Of a stretch of 64,000 bases of DNA, positions 1 to 11,524 are shown piece by piece. Both the position numbers and the translations under genes were made by a program. The notes beneath the pieces were generated by a model, which was not told the DNA's origin, searched no databases, and saw nothing but the letters and a program-made list of their open reading frames with translations. This DNA comes from Enchytraeus crypticus (lineage: Eukaryota > Annelida > Clitellata > Enchytraeida > Enchytraeidae): positions 527,501-591,500 of the forward strand of contig CAJHZI010000448.1 of the NCBI GenBank assembly GCA_905160935.1. The letters run 5' to 3'. Numbering within the stretch: position 1 is the stretch's first letter; each line of letters begins with the position of its first letter.

Positions 1-69
1 TACAGGTAGAAGTTTTATTTCAGTTGCTTACATAGCGGCGGTACCGATATATCTAGTGTATATTCTGCC

Positions 70-325
70 TCCAGTGCTCTGCCATTTAACAGATTCAAAG
101 TATATTTTCTATTTACAGCCAGCTTTCTCGCTCTTTCTAGAGCGAGAAAGCTGACTTACAGCAATATCTGTATCTGATTATTAAATTTAACCAATTATAG
201 AAGCCTATGCATACACACACTGTAATGTAGACTACAGCTTGGGAAAATGTGACTCTGAGGCGGCTTTCCTTTGCTTTTACATTTCATAGCCTAGTTAGTT
301 GCCTCTTACGGATTCTGTTTATTCA
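70..325 (-). mobile_element. Degraded GA-tailed retroposon copy
   Basis: cagtgctctgccatttaaca, ctatgcatacacacactg, taatgtagactacagcttgg and gactctgaggcggctttcc align in order with the copies at 44188-44522 and 46642-47043. It contains a perfect 14-bp hairpin (121-134/139-152) absent from those copies. Confidence 0.5.
121..152. repeat. Perfect 14-bp hairpin
   Basis: Arms 121-134 and 139-152 around ttct. It lies inside the degraded retroposon at 70-325. Confidence 0.88.
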
Positions 326-329
326 CTTG

Positions 330-455
330 GCTGGAGCCAGTGGCGAAGTCGGTAAGATACTCGACCGCGGATCAGTTGATGCGGGTTCAAATCCTGGGCT
401 CGCCCGTCACTGACATCGCTTTCGAGTGAGAAAACTGACGTTAACCTTAGCTTTT
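330..455 (+). mobile_element. tRNA-derived SINE (family T1)
   Basis: A box tggcgaagtcgg and B box ggttcaaatcc lie about 45 bp apart, the spacing of a tRNA-type RNA polymerase III promoter. The 3' part ctgacatcgctttcgagtga and gaaaactgacgttaacctta matches a LINE 3' end in this window. Length about 125 bp. Confidence 0.85.
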
Positions 456-513
456 AGCTTTTTACGACACGTGCAATAGGCGGCTGGTGTATTCATCACT
501 GACACGCAAACAA

Positions 514-586
514 ACTAGGGTAAATTACTTTGATTAGAGTATATACAGGGAAAACCTAGGGAAAATTACTTTGATTAGAGTATATT
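514..586. repeat. 41-bp tandem duplication
   Basis: aaattactttgattagagta recurs 41 bp apart with the flanking ctaggg(t/a)aa. Confidence 0.75.
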
Positions 587-1311
587 CATTTAAATGCTTT
601 ATTCTGCTAATATATGCATTACATAATATTTTTATGCATATTACTTGAAGTACAAGATCTAGGCTATGTCACTAATTTCAGCCCGACTAGCTAAAAGTCC
701 AGCCTAGCAAGTGACTGATTACACCGACTGAGTTTATTTACCTGTAGAACTTGTTAAATTAACTGTTATCTATATAGCTTAGGCCAATTAGAACAGGTGT
801 TTTAGTAATCTAATAATGTAGGCTTTTTTGTTATCTAATAACGCATAGTCGATTTTATGCCAATCATGAGGAAAGAAAAGTCAATTACAGAATGAGTTAT
901 ATCTATTATAAGGTATTAATTACTATTTTATATAAATATGAGTTCATTTGTGTTCTGCATATATCAAAGTTATCTTTAAAAAGGCTGAAGTTCTCGATAA
1001 ATCATTTAAGAGTTAACTAAAGGATATAATTCTTAATTTTGAAACAGGTAACATATTTTACATGTATATTAACCTTTCTTTTTTTTCTACTGCATGGTTA
1101 CTATGTCGCACATGTAAAATATACTATTGTTCAAGTTATGCCGCTTAGTTCATAGCCCACCAGCCCGACTGGGCTGCAGCAAAGGTTCATTGTTCATCAG
1201 GATAAAAAATGAACTGTTACTCTACTTGTCAAAAACTAGTTACATGTTCTACAGTCGATCTGTCCAAGGTGCAGACAACGGCTTAAGAGTTTATAGTAAA
1301 AGCTGGTAAAG

Positions 1312-1434
1312 CTAAGGTTATCGTCAGTTTTCTAACTCGAAAGCGATGTCAATGACGGGCGAGCCCAGGATTTGAATCCCGCACATACTGATGGGCGGTC
1401 GAGTATCTTCCCGAAGTCGCCACTGGCTCCAGTC
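1312..1434 (-). mobile_element. tRNA-derived SINE (family T1)
   Basis: Full copy on the minus strand: ggagccagtggcgacttcgg, ggattcaaatcctggg and cattgacatcgctttcgag. Confidence 0.85.
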
Positions 1435-2395
1435 TGCTCCACACTCTCGCGTGATATTGGAGACGAAAAGTTTGCGCGTCGATGTCGACGGCTCTGGTGG
1501 GCTAGATCATTCTAGTTAAGCTCTGTACGGGCTGCTCATGGGTGGGATCCTTTAATTTGCATTTTCTGCCATAAAAAAGGAACTGCTTGTACATATGATC
1601 AACGATCATGAGTATGACTGGTTTTCAGGAAACTAGCCTTGTACCGTTTGGCAGATAATTTTTAATTATTTTTTCGACTGCTTGGCTTTCTTTTCCTTCG
1701 TGTGCTTCATTTTAAAGGACTGCAGTAGAACCCTAGCTAATTGCTTTGGTTGTTGTTGTTGGTGTTAATGAAAGTTAGATAATTTGTGTATAGAGACCTG
1801 AGGTCCCATAGTGCCAACGAAGCCAATGCTTCCCCAACTTTCAAGTCCATGTCGCCAAAGCTCATCTATGCTCCTCCCTTACATAAATACATTGGTACCT
1901 ATAATTCTGCAATAATTATCTACATTTAAGTATTAAATATTACGATTATAATTATAGTCAACGAAAACTTGTATAGCAGTGTCTTTACCAAGATCGATCT
2001 TGGTGACTATTTTACATGTAAACACAATATAGTCTTATTTATTTATTTATTCATTTATCACACGCATTTCACATGAGCTACGTGACAAATGTTCAACAAT
2101 ATAAGAAAAAAGCTTATAAACGGAAATAAAGGCCTTGGTAAGGTACTTACATATTCCGAGACGATAAATCGTAGGAACCAAATTATGTACGCATTCAAAA
2201 CATATAATTCACCTATACAATGCTAGATATTTAAGATCACCCTATCATGCATTCAGGTCTATATTTCTTTAATTAGCAAGTAACAGCAATAGCCCTAATG
2301 ATCATTCTGTAACACTTTGGTTGGAGGTGGAATATGTGAAAGTGATAGATCTAATTGAAGATCATAACGCTGACGACTGTTAGATGTATTTTAAG
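1435..2395. other. No gene seen
   Basis: AT-rich unique-looking sequence. A TTTA repeat at 2037-2055 may be the tail of a minus-strand LINE, but nothing recognisable follows it. Confidence 0.5.
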
Positions 2396-2442
2396 ATCAC
2401 TGAATTGATTCAGTTGATTCAGTTGATTTAGTTGATTCCATT
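2396..2442. repeat. Short array of the same 9-bp unit, inverted
   Basis: tgattcagttgattcagttg and related units are the reverse complement of the minisatellite at 5656-6117. Confidence 0.7.
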
Positions 2443-2718
2443 AATTTAGATTATTCTTGCAGAGTCAAGGGAGTCGAGCTACCCTGAAGTTTCGTATTTC
2501 GTGTGCCCGTAACCAGTGCAATTACATTAATAGTGGAGCAACCTGATCTCAACTTTTTGCTTCCAGGATGAACATTGTAACAGCATACAGAATTTCAGAG
2601 CTGGTTGGTATCCATATAGCTGTAAATCCGGTAAACCATAAAATGTAGAATTACTATAGACAAGTCTGGACAGTACAAGAGGTGTCACAAGCGGCTGGAA
2701 TATTGACCTAGATACCAA

Positions 2719-4737
2719 TTGACGACGCATCATAGGATGCTTTATAGGGATATGAGCATCCTAGAACAGTTGCCGATAGTTTTCTTTAAATGTGTGTTCG
2801 TTGTTATTGAATGGTTATCTGATAATAAAGTTACATCTGAGAGTTTTAATGACTATTTTATTGGAATAGAAAAATCCCTAGCTGATAAAATCCCTAAATC
2901 AAAAAAGTCTTTTTATGATTTCATTTCAGACAAAAGTAAAATCTCCAACACATGTGCTCTCTATCTAACCGATCAATTTGAAATCATTAACATAGTCCAA
3001 TCTATAAAAATACCTCGAGTGCAGGTTTCGATGAGGTATCGTCCATTCTTCTAAAAAATATAATCTATTACTTAGCCAAACCTTTAGCAATTGTACTAAT
3101 TTATGTATTATGAATGCTACATTTCCGATTAAAATGAAAATTGCCAAAGTATGTCCGATTCATAAGTCAGGTCCTAGTAACGAAATTTCAAATTATAGAC
3201 CAATCAGTCTTTTAACTTGCTTCTCTAAAATATTTGAGAAAATTATTGCCAATAGAATGCTCTCTTTTATTGACCATCATAAAATCATTACTTCAGCCCA
3301 ATATGGATTCAAGAAAAAGCACTCTACATATATGGCCCTATTAAACATGCATGATAGGGTGTCTAAAGCTATTAGCAATAAAGAATTTTGTTTGGGTATT
3401 TTCATAGATCTCTCAAAAGCTTTTGACACTTTAAACCATGAAATATTACTTAAAAATCTAGAAATGTATGGTTTTAGGGGAGTATTTAATACAGTTCTAA
3501 AAAGTTACTTAACCAATAGACAGCAATATGTGGTATATAATAATTCAGAATCAAATTATGGAACTATTCAATGTGGTGTCCCACAAGGTTCAATATTGGG
3601 ACCTTTGTTGTTTCTGATTTATGTCAATGACATATCCGAGATTAGTAAAATTCTTACCTTCATATTATTTGCAGATGATACAAATATTAGCTGCACAAAC
3701 CCTGATATTTTGAAACTAATGAATTCAACTAATACTGAACTCCTAACACTCTCTGACTGGTTTAAAGCGAATAGATTATCCCTAAATATACAAAAATCAA
3801 TTACATGCTATTTGGGTATAAATACAAATATAACAATAATTCTGAAAATTTTCATATATACATAGATGATATCAACATTTCTAGAATAGATAAGACTAAA
3901 TTTTTGGGAGTGATTCTTGATGAAAAATTATCATGGCAATATCATATTTCTTATACTGCACAAAAATTAGCCAAATTGAATTGCCAAATTAGCTAATTGG
4001 ATTACTCCATCGGGTTAAAACTAAATTACCTAAACATTGTATGTTAAATTTATACTACAGTCTAATATATCCGCATCTAATTTATTGTAATATTGTTTGG
4101 GGGAACTCTTCTAAAACCTTGCTCAACGAATTGATAGTACTCCAAGAACGAGCAATTAGAATAATTCAACATGCAGAGTTTCGTAGTCATACGAACAATA
4201 CATTTAAAGAACTTAAATTTTAAAGTTAAGTGATATTCATAAACATTGCTGTTGCGTATTTCTGTATAAACTTCATAATAATATGCCTTCATGTTACAAC
4301 TATTCGTTGCTATTAAATAATGTTGTAAATTCTGTTTATAAATTTCGACAAGTTTCGCAACTTACTATACCATCGTTCAGAACCCTCTGTCGCGAAAAGT
4401 ATATTGCTGTACAAGGCCCTAGATACTGGCTATCCCTTCCACCTAATTTACGATCACCTCGTTCCGTTAACTGTTTCAATATTAATCTTCGTCAGTACTT
4501 ATTAAATAGTTATTAATGATACTGATCTTAAATGTATAATTATGCCTACCTATTATCATTAATTTTCTTTATTTTGAATTTCTTTATTTCAATTCTTAAA
4601 TTTTTACTTTATATTTTCGTTTTAAGCTCACCATGGTTCACATTTAAATTGTGTTCACTTATTGCATTTACTTGTTTGTTTGCATTGCGTGTGAACTGTA
4701 CAGGGTTGAATGACCCTTTTTGGTGATCTAAATAAAT
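2719..4737 (+). mobile_element. Broken non-LTR retrotransposon (LINE-1 of this window), RT domain and 3' end
   Basis: The linker before the RT is seen at 2780-3050 (FNDYFIGIEKSLADKIP). The reverse transcriptase follows at about 3016-3840: NYRPISLLTCFSKIFEKII, GIFIDLSKAFDTLNHEILL, CGVPQGSILGPLLFLIYVND and the catalytic FADD in TFILFADDTNIS. The thumb and C-terminal region continue in other frames to about 4516 (KFLGVILDEKLSW, YSLIYPHLIYCNIVWG). There are several frameshifts and a TGA at 3107-3109, so it is dead. A 3' UTR ends in GAACTGTACAGGGTTGAATG and an AAATAAATAAAA tail near 4737. The endonuclease is missing (5' truncation). It belongs to the jockey/CR1/L2 superfamily; the exact clade is not assigned. 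Confidence 0.88.
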
Positions 4738-4743
4738 AAAATT

Positions 4744-4802
4744 CCGTCACTGACATCGCTTTCGAGTGAGGAAACTGAAGTTAATATTATCTTTATTAGC
4801 TT
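4744..4802 (+). mobile_element. SINE T1, 3' half
   Basis: cgtcactgacatcgctttcg, agtgaggaaactgaagttaa and ttagctttt. The tRNA part is missing. It sits directly after the LINE tail ending at 4737. Confidence 0.7.
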
Positions 4803-4809
4803 TTCTATC

Positions 4810-5650
4810 GCATTCCAGGTAAATTCCAACAGTACACTTGTACCATGCTGCGCCTCTGACTGAGCAGCCATTAGCGGTAGTGTTGCAAGTAGATGATGCT
4901 TATAAAATGATAATATTGTTTGATAAACTTAGTTATGATAATTATTATAGTTATGATAAAACTATCTCAGCTCATTCTATCTATAGTTGGAAAAATTATT
5001 ACATTTATATTAATTTTACGTTTTAATTCTAGCATCATCGCATTAATTAGTGTTTTTAGCATTAGTTGTCCATTTCTGATGCGTCAAAGTTCTTAAATTT
5101 TGCATTTTTTAAAAGTGTTGATCAAATTTAATGCCTGCTTTTATGCCTAGTGTTCGGTCGTGTTTTAATTCTTCTAATTCTTGCATTCACAATCATAGCT
5201 TGGTTTGCCCTACTTCATTCTACGTTCTTTGTGTGTGTAAATTCTCATTTAAGCATGTTTTATTTTGTTTTGCTCGGCAATTGTGTATGATGAATGCTCA
5301 GTCAGGGGGACTTTTCTGTCAATTTCTCATATCAATAGATCCATTGCAGTATTGGGTAATAATGCCATCAGCTAAAAGCAATAAATTAAGATCTTTGTTC
5401 TCTTTGTGACTCTTCAACATTCTGTCATTTTGCTCGAATACGAGGGGTTTCAGTCTATTTCTATTTTTGCATCCTACCTGCGCTATTCAAATTTAGTCAC
5501 TAAACACGCTAGGTTGCTAAAGTGCAATAAGTCGAGGTCATTTGTGTTGCAGAATAAGGAGAGTTTCAGACATGGCTCTGCTGGAATCCGAATCCGGCAG
5601 CTTTCTGCCCATCAGCCACTATCAACTCAAACATCTAACCTGCTCCGACC
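4810..5650. other. No gene assigned
   Basis: AT-rich DNA with reading frames of up to 92 codons at 5131-5657 that match nothing I recognise. A very weak resemblance to the 5' part of a LINE was seen but is not called. Confidence 0.5.
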
Positions 5651-5655
5651 AATGT

Positions 5656-6117
5656 AACTGAATCAATTAAATCAATCAAAGCAACTGAGTCAACTAAATC
5701 AACTGAATCAACTGGATTAACTAAATCAACTCAATCAACTAAATCAACTCAATCAACTCAATCAACTAAATTAACCGAATCATCTAAATTAACTTTATCA
5801 ACTAACTAAACTAAATCAACTGAATCAAACAAATCAACTCAATCAACTGTGTCAATTGAATCAACTGAACGAACTAAAGCAACTAAATCAACTGAATCAA
5901 CTAAAGCAACTGAATCAACTGAGTCAACTGAATCAACCAAATCAACCAAATCAACTGAATCAACCAAATCAACTAAATCAACTGAATGTACTGAGTCAAC
6001 TGAATCAACTGAGTCATCTGAATCAACCGAATCAACTGAATCAACCAAATCAACTAAATCACCTGAATCGACTGAATCAATTGAATCAACTGAATCAACC
6101 AAATCAATTGAATAAAC
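5656..6117. repeat. 9-bp minisatellite (TCAACTGAA-type)
   Basis: About 50 copies of aatcaactg/aatcaacta variants. As the unit is a multiple of three, it stays open as EST/KST and NQL repeats on the plus strand and VDS/VDL on the minus strand. These frames are not judged to be genes. A short array of the same unit in the other orientation is at 2396-2442. Confidence 0.9.
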
Positions 6118-6135
6118 CAAATAATAATAATAATA

Positions 6136-6650
6136 AAGGTTTAACGTCCGTTTCCTCATACAAGTATGATGTCAGGGACGTCCCCCCATCACATGTCACT
6201 ATAAATCGATTCACTCCAAACGATCTGAAAAAACACGTGCTGAAGAGAAATAAAAGATCCTAAACAGTGCCGGTCCGGTGATCAAAAAACGGTCAGGCAA
6301 GATGAAATAAAATCTATGGTGGGAAGAGATGTGTTTTTAATTTACAGCGGAAAGTGAAAGTAGTAGAACATGAGCGAAGATCAGGAGGCAGAGAGTTCCA
6401 AACAGTAGGAGCGGAGAAAGAAAATGAACGTCTACCAAACGAAGTGAGAATATTAGGAATTTTGAGCAGTTTGGTATCGGAAGAACGAAGCTTGTGAGAA
6501 GATTGATATTGGATTAGGAGATCAGAAAGGTAAGAAAGTTTACCAAAAAGGAGTGTTTTGAAAGTTAAATGAGCAATTTTATACTTAATTCTTTGAACTA
6601 CAAGAAGCCAATGAAGGTTATTAAGCAAGGAACTAGAGGTAGCCTTATAA
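6136..6650 (-). mobile_element. LINE 3' fragment (RT C-terminus plus 3' UTR)
   Basis: Minus-strand residues LHWLLVVQRIKYKIAHLTFK ... FGRRSFSFSAPTVWNSLP are the typical C-terminal end of a CR1/L2-type reverse transcriptase. The stop is at 6314. The 3' UTR runs down to about 6136 and ends in GAGGAAACGGACGTTAAACC, then an ATT-repeat tail. Its 5' end is truncated near 6650. Its 3' end matches the tail of the tRNA-derived SINE family in this window. Confidence 0.8.
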
Positions 6651-6795
6651 AGTGCTTATATTATACATACGATCGTCATGTAAAATTGTGCATGTATACT
6701 AATTATAACATTCAACTGTTAAATAATTTAACTACTAAGGCTATATTCCAAAGTTCATTAAAATTCGATGTATCTTATCGATATTAGCAAAATTA

Positions 6796-7095
6796 CTTCC
6801 CCGTGTTGTGTCCGGGTTGTTTAAAGAATAGACCAACTGGTGACTGCACGTGTCGTAGAAGGCTACTAAAGCACTAAGATCTAAAGCAACGTCAGAAAGG
6901 GCAGTCGGTTGATGAGCGCCTAGACTCCAGAAATTGCTACTAAATTTTATTAAAAGAATAAAAGAGTTTATAGGAGATTAGAGACTGATATAGACGATTA
7001 GAGACTGATGATATGGTATGAGACAGAGAGTAGTAGAGAAGGTCTGTTCGTATCCCGACCCTAGTTAAACTGGGATTAAAGGGAAGATGATGATG
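6796..7095 (+). mobile_element. GAT-tailed SINE-like retroposon copy
   Basis: Full length: head ttccccgtgttgtgtccggg, middle gagcgcctagactccagaaa, 3' ccctagttaaactgggatta and a GATGATGATG tail. Flanking agcaaaa on both sides may be a decayed target duplication. Confidence 0.8.
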
Positions 7096-7160
7096 AGCAA
7101 AAAACAACAGTTATTTGGGTTAAATATTTGTTGATTACAAAAATGTTGTTTATCGTCGTA

Positions 7161-7161
<1 letters not shown>

Positions 7162-7202
<41 letters not shown>
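7162..7202. repeat. AT dinucleotide run
   Basis: About 20 TA units. Other pure or near-pure TA runs are at 11104-11139, 23117-23162 and 40163-40207, and a TA/CATA-rich stretch at 25936-26158. Confidence 0.9.
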
Positions 7203-7204
<2 letters not shown>

Positions 7205-8690
7205 ATAGTCTGCATAGTTTATTCCAGATTTCCATACAATTTGATGTATGTTATTTATCGATATAAGCACAAATACTGCAGCTATGTGGGTTCACTCTTT
7301 GTTGATTTTAGAAAATGTTGTTTACCGTCATATCTTATATAATGTTTATGGCTAGCCTGCATAGTACAGGCTTCAGAAACAGGCATAAGTTGTGATAATC
7401 TGAGGTTAGCGTGCTTGTGCCGTTTCTACAAAATATATAATTAATGCATAATGAAAGTTAGTTTTCTCTATTTAATTTACAAAGAATCTCATAATTTACG
7501 ATTACAATTAATTTGCATTAAATTTACTTATCTAATCTTTTAGAATTATTTTACTTAAAATCTCAAGATTTGAAAAATATATCAGGCAATTTGCTCTACC
7601 GGATTTTGTGACTTTTTCGACTTTTATAATTAAGAATTATCGGTAAGACACATAGGACTATTATTACCGTAATGGGTGGTTGGGGTGTGTATAATGGATA
7701 TTAGATGATGACGTGGTGTGTGTTGAAGATGATGATGTTGTGAGTTGAATCTTTCGTTTTGTGGGTGAACTAGCTTAAAACCGTGTAGAGCCTCTATTGA
7801 CGTTGATGAAGCTGAATGAATCTTCTGAATATGATGCTGATGATGAATGAACATTGTGTTGAATCTATTTTATTATGCTCTCTCTGTGACTCTTAAGAGT
7901 TTTCCTAACTTAATAGTTATCAAACAACGACATTGATAAAAATAAGCAGATGTTTAATTATAGTGTAGAATTATCAACAGTTCACTTCAACTAAAACGAT
8001 TTCTACTAAACCCTAGACTGTTGTTTTGTCTTTCTTTAATTCTTTCATTTTAATTCTCTCTCTCTCTCTCCCCTGTCTCTCTCCTAGTGCTCAAGCCCGA
8101 GGATCAATTCAACCCATGTCCTTCTGTCACCGAAACCCGACGCCCCGGACTCCCGTTCCCTGCTGCAACCCTGGTCCCCGCTTGCTGGACTCCTGCTCCA
8201 TCCTCATGTAGGCTAAATGTCATCCATTTTCTACGTCTCCTTTCCTCTTCTCATTTTAGCTTTCGAGTCTAAACTTTTCACAACAACTTCCGGACTCTTA
8301 ACTTTCCCAACTCGAACTAAAAGTAAACTTTTTATTGTTTCTCTCAGCTTCCTTTACACGTCAGCGTCTTTCCCACGTTCCACCAATCAGCTACTTCCAC
8401 ATCTCAGCACATAATATTCATCAGTCCACTTTGGTCAACTTTTCATCTTGTTCCTTCTTCAATTGTGTTCATGATGACATCTGGGACCATATCTCCTTAT
8501 TTTAATCTCATAAATTTAATACAAGCAGACTTTGTTACACTATATTCAGCAGTGGCTGAAGTTAGTATTACTGGGCTAAATCCTCTTTTAAGGAATAAAG
8601 CGTAATTACAATTATTCTGTTTAAAGCAGACGATGTACTGTATTTCTAAGTTCAAGAGGATATTAACCAACCCAGCGTTGACTTACAATG
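7205..8690. other. No gene assigned
   Basis: AT-rich to 8040. Then 8090-8215 is GC-richer (proline/serine-rich frames after a CT run). It could be the decayed 5' part of the LINE starting near 8700, but no motif supports this. Confidence 0.45.
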
Positions 8691-8699
8691 TATTCATTT

Positions 8700-10860
8700 G
8701 CATGTTAATGTCATGAAAAAAGAGCTGAAAGAAAGTGGAGTCATACCCATTCAGATGTTTAGAAAACTGTTTCTAATTTGCAACACAAGATTTATCGTAC
8801 TGCTATTGCTAATGCTAAGAAAGAGTACTACTCCTCTTTGGTCAGTAAGGCTGCGAATGTTAAGAGTTTATGGAAAACCGTTAATTTTCTTTTACAGAGA
8901 TCTATTTCTCCTTCTCTTCCTTCTACTCCTGTAGAGTCACTGCCTGAATAATTTTCCAATTACTTTACAGATAAGATAAGCAATCTTAGAGAATCTATCG
9001 CTCCAGATCCTAACTCTACTCCTCATACTCCAGTAGAGAATCATTACAAAAATGAGTTTTCTAATTTCACTCCAGTTACAATTGATGAGATTACTAAATT
9101 AGTTTTAGACTCTCCAGCCAAACATTGTGACCTGGACCCTATCCCAACCTCTCTTTTAAAGAAGTGTATGCACTTACTTGCTCCAGTATTAACATTGATT
9201 GTTAACCTCTCTCTCTCTCTCTACTGGCAAATTTCCTCGCGCTTTTAAGCGTGCAGTTATTACTCCATTGCTTAAAAAGCCCACATTGGATAAGGAATTA
9301 TTGTCGAATTACAGGCCTATATCTAATCTGTCATACATATCTAAGCTCACTGAAAGAATTGTTCTTCAGAGGCCTTCTACTCATCTCTCTTACAATGATC
9401 TATTTAATAAGCATCAAGCTGCTTATACTAAGCATCGTTCAACTGAAACGGTGCTACTATCTGTGTACAATTCTATTGTTAATGCCATGTGCACGAACGC
9501 TTAACTGGATTATGTATGCTTCATCTTTCGGCCGCTTTTGATACCATTGATCACAATATTCTTCTGGAACGTCTTTCTTCCTGGTTTGGTGTTCGTGGAA
9601 TTGTTCTTGATTGGTTTTCCTCCTATCTGACGGATCGTTCTTTTAGTGTGAAAGTGATGGAGTACATCTCTTCGCCTTCTCACTTAAAGTATGGTGTGCC
9701 GCAAGGCTCCGTTCTTGGTCCTATCCTCTTTAACCTCTATACAACACCCCTAAGCACTTTAATCTCTTCTCATTCTCTTGATCATGAACTGTATGCTGAT
9801 GACACTCAAATGTACACTTCTTTCACCCCTAACTCCTATTCTAATGCTGAAACCCTCCTGCAATAAAGTTTTCAGTCTATATCCTCTTGGATGTCTGCTA
9901 ATTTCTTGGCACTTAATCCATCTAAGACTGAATTCTTGTTGGTCGCGACACCTCAACAGCTTCTGAAGCTAAATTGGAAAACTCTTTCGTTATCTTCGGG
10001 TATTAAAATATCACCTGTTTCTTCTGTGAGAAATCTCGGTGTTATCCTTGATAAACACCTAACCTTCCACGAACACATATCTAAAACTTCACAAGCATGT
10101 TTCATCCATATCCGTGATCTTCGTCGAATACGTCCATATTTGTCACGTGAGACAGCTGCTACAATTGGTGCTTCTCTTGTGCAATCGAAGTTTGACTACT
10201 GCAATTCCCTGTTTTTAAATCTTCCTGGCTGTGAGATTGATCGGTTGCAGTTTGTTCTGAATTCTCTTGCGCGAGCAATTTTTTGTAGTTCCAGGTACTC
10301 ACATGTTACGCCAATTTTGAAGTCTGTGCACTGGCTAAAGATTAAAGAGCGTATCATTTACAAAACAGCTTCGTTAACCTATAAGTCCATCACCATCCCT
10401 GGACAAACTTGTATGTCTCACTTGATTAAAGTGTTGCAGCCTGCTGTTACTCGGTCTTCTAAGTTAATTGCTCTTGTCAGACCAAGCTTACCTTCACGCT
10501 CTAAGCTATCTAATCGTTCTTTCCAGAATGCTGCACGTCAGATCTGAAATTCTCTTCCATCCAATCTTCGGAAATCTTCATTTGAATCATATCAGCCTTT
10601 GCTTTCCTATGAGCAGTTCCATAAGCAGTTGAAGACCTATCTTTTCCATCTCTCTTTTCCATCCGGTGTCCATGAGCAACGACCTGCGCCTAAACCACCT
10701 TTTCTTTAACTCCCTTTACTTTGGACTGAATTTCTGGATTTTGGAATTTTGCACCGTTTTTGGACCTTCTTTTTAGCTCGCCGGCTTGTTTTTGTCTCAA
10801 TTGTGCTCGATGTTGCCATTGATGACTGTAGCACTCTAATTGTTGTTGTTGTGAAAATTA
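8700..10860 (+). mobile_element. Broken CR1/L2-like LINE, RT to 3' end
   Basis: The linker is readable from about 8770 (NAKKEYYSSLVSKAANVKSL; FSNYFTDKISNLRESI). RT motifs follow: NYRPISNLSYISKLTERI, AFDTIDHNILLERLSSWFG, YGVPQGSVLGPILFNLY and the catalytic YADD in HELYADDTQMY. The C-terminal VRNLGVILDKHL ... LARAIFCSSRYSHVTPIL reaches about 10710. Lesions seen: TAA near 8949, a slipped CT run at 9207-9222, a frameshift near 9490, TAA at 9864-9866 and TGA replacing the Trp of RQIWNSLP near 10545. The 3' UTR ends in a TTG repeat at about 10840-10856. At least six degraded 3'-end copies occur elsewhere in the window. Confidence 0.88.
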
Positions 10861-11101
10861 AGTAATTACAGTTTATTGATATAACCTTTTCTTTATGAGC
10901 TCATTGGTAGACGTTGCACAGTTTTCGTTAAACTCTACTCTGTTAAGGGCTTTTGTGTTAAAGAACGGCTGGGATGGCTCAAGCAACTCTTAGCACAGAA
11001 TGTATTCAGGGTAACTCTTCATAGATGAGGTAACAATGAGTGGTGAAGAAAGAAAAAAGTATTCCTTTGTGTTCAGCATGTCACTAGCTCTGTGTGTGTG
11101 T

Positions 11102-11103
<2 letters not shown>

Positions 11104-11142
<39 letters not shown>

Positions 11143-11144
11143 AA

Positions 11145-11180
<36 letters not shown>

Positions 11181-11181
11181 G
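11104..11181. repeat. TA run followed by GA run
   Basis: A TA repeat to about 11139, then a GA repeat to 11181. No retroposon body is recognisable beside it. Confidence 0.9.
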
Positions 11182-11469
11182 GCCAGATTTCCAGTGGTTA
11201 ACTGCCGAATTGATTAATTGCTCTATTTATAAATTTGGTTGAGACTACATCGCTAACCTGCGCTGATGCTGTCAACAACAACAACAATAACAGAATGAGA
11301 GTGCTACTATTGTCCAAGATAACATCGAATACTATTCTATCAAATCAGATTCGATCAGCAGAGTGCGGGGTTCAAAAACGGTGCAAACCAACATCCGGGA
11401 ATTCAGTCCAAGAAATAGTAGTAGTGAAGTGAAGGTTTACGTGTTGTTCTCAGTTCTTGTGCAATAAAG

Positions 11470-11521
11470 CTGGTAAAGTTTTTGTTAACGTCAGTTTCCT
11501 CACTCGAAAGCGATGTCAGGA
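11470..11521 (-). mobile_element. SINE T1, 3' half
   Basis: aagtttttgttaacgtcagt and ttcctcactcgaaagcgatg form the 3' part on the minus strand. The tRNA part is truncated. Confidence 0.65.
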
Positions 11522-11524
11522 GAT

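Noticed and set aside
330-410. A functional tRNA gene
   Set aside because: A and B boxes are present, but the acceptor stem does not close and the segment is part of a repeated 125-bp SINE.
5406-5657. Endonuclease start of a LINE (NTRGF-like residues)
   Set aside because: Only a few residues match, in mixed frames, with no further endonuclease motif.
5839-6159. Ser/Thr/Glu-rich, Asn/Gln/Leu-rich and Val/Asp/Ser-rich frames on both strands
   Set aside because: They are the three readings of a 9-bp minisatellite.
8026-8414. Pro/Ser-rich small secreted protein
   Set aside because: The frames overlap each other after a CT run, none has a convincing signal-cleavage pattern, and the region precedes a LINE whose decayed 5' part it may be.
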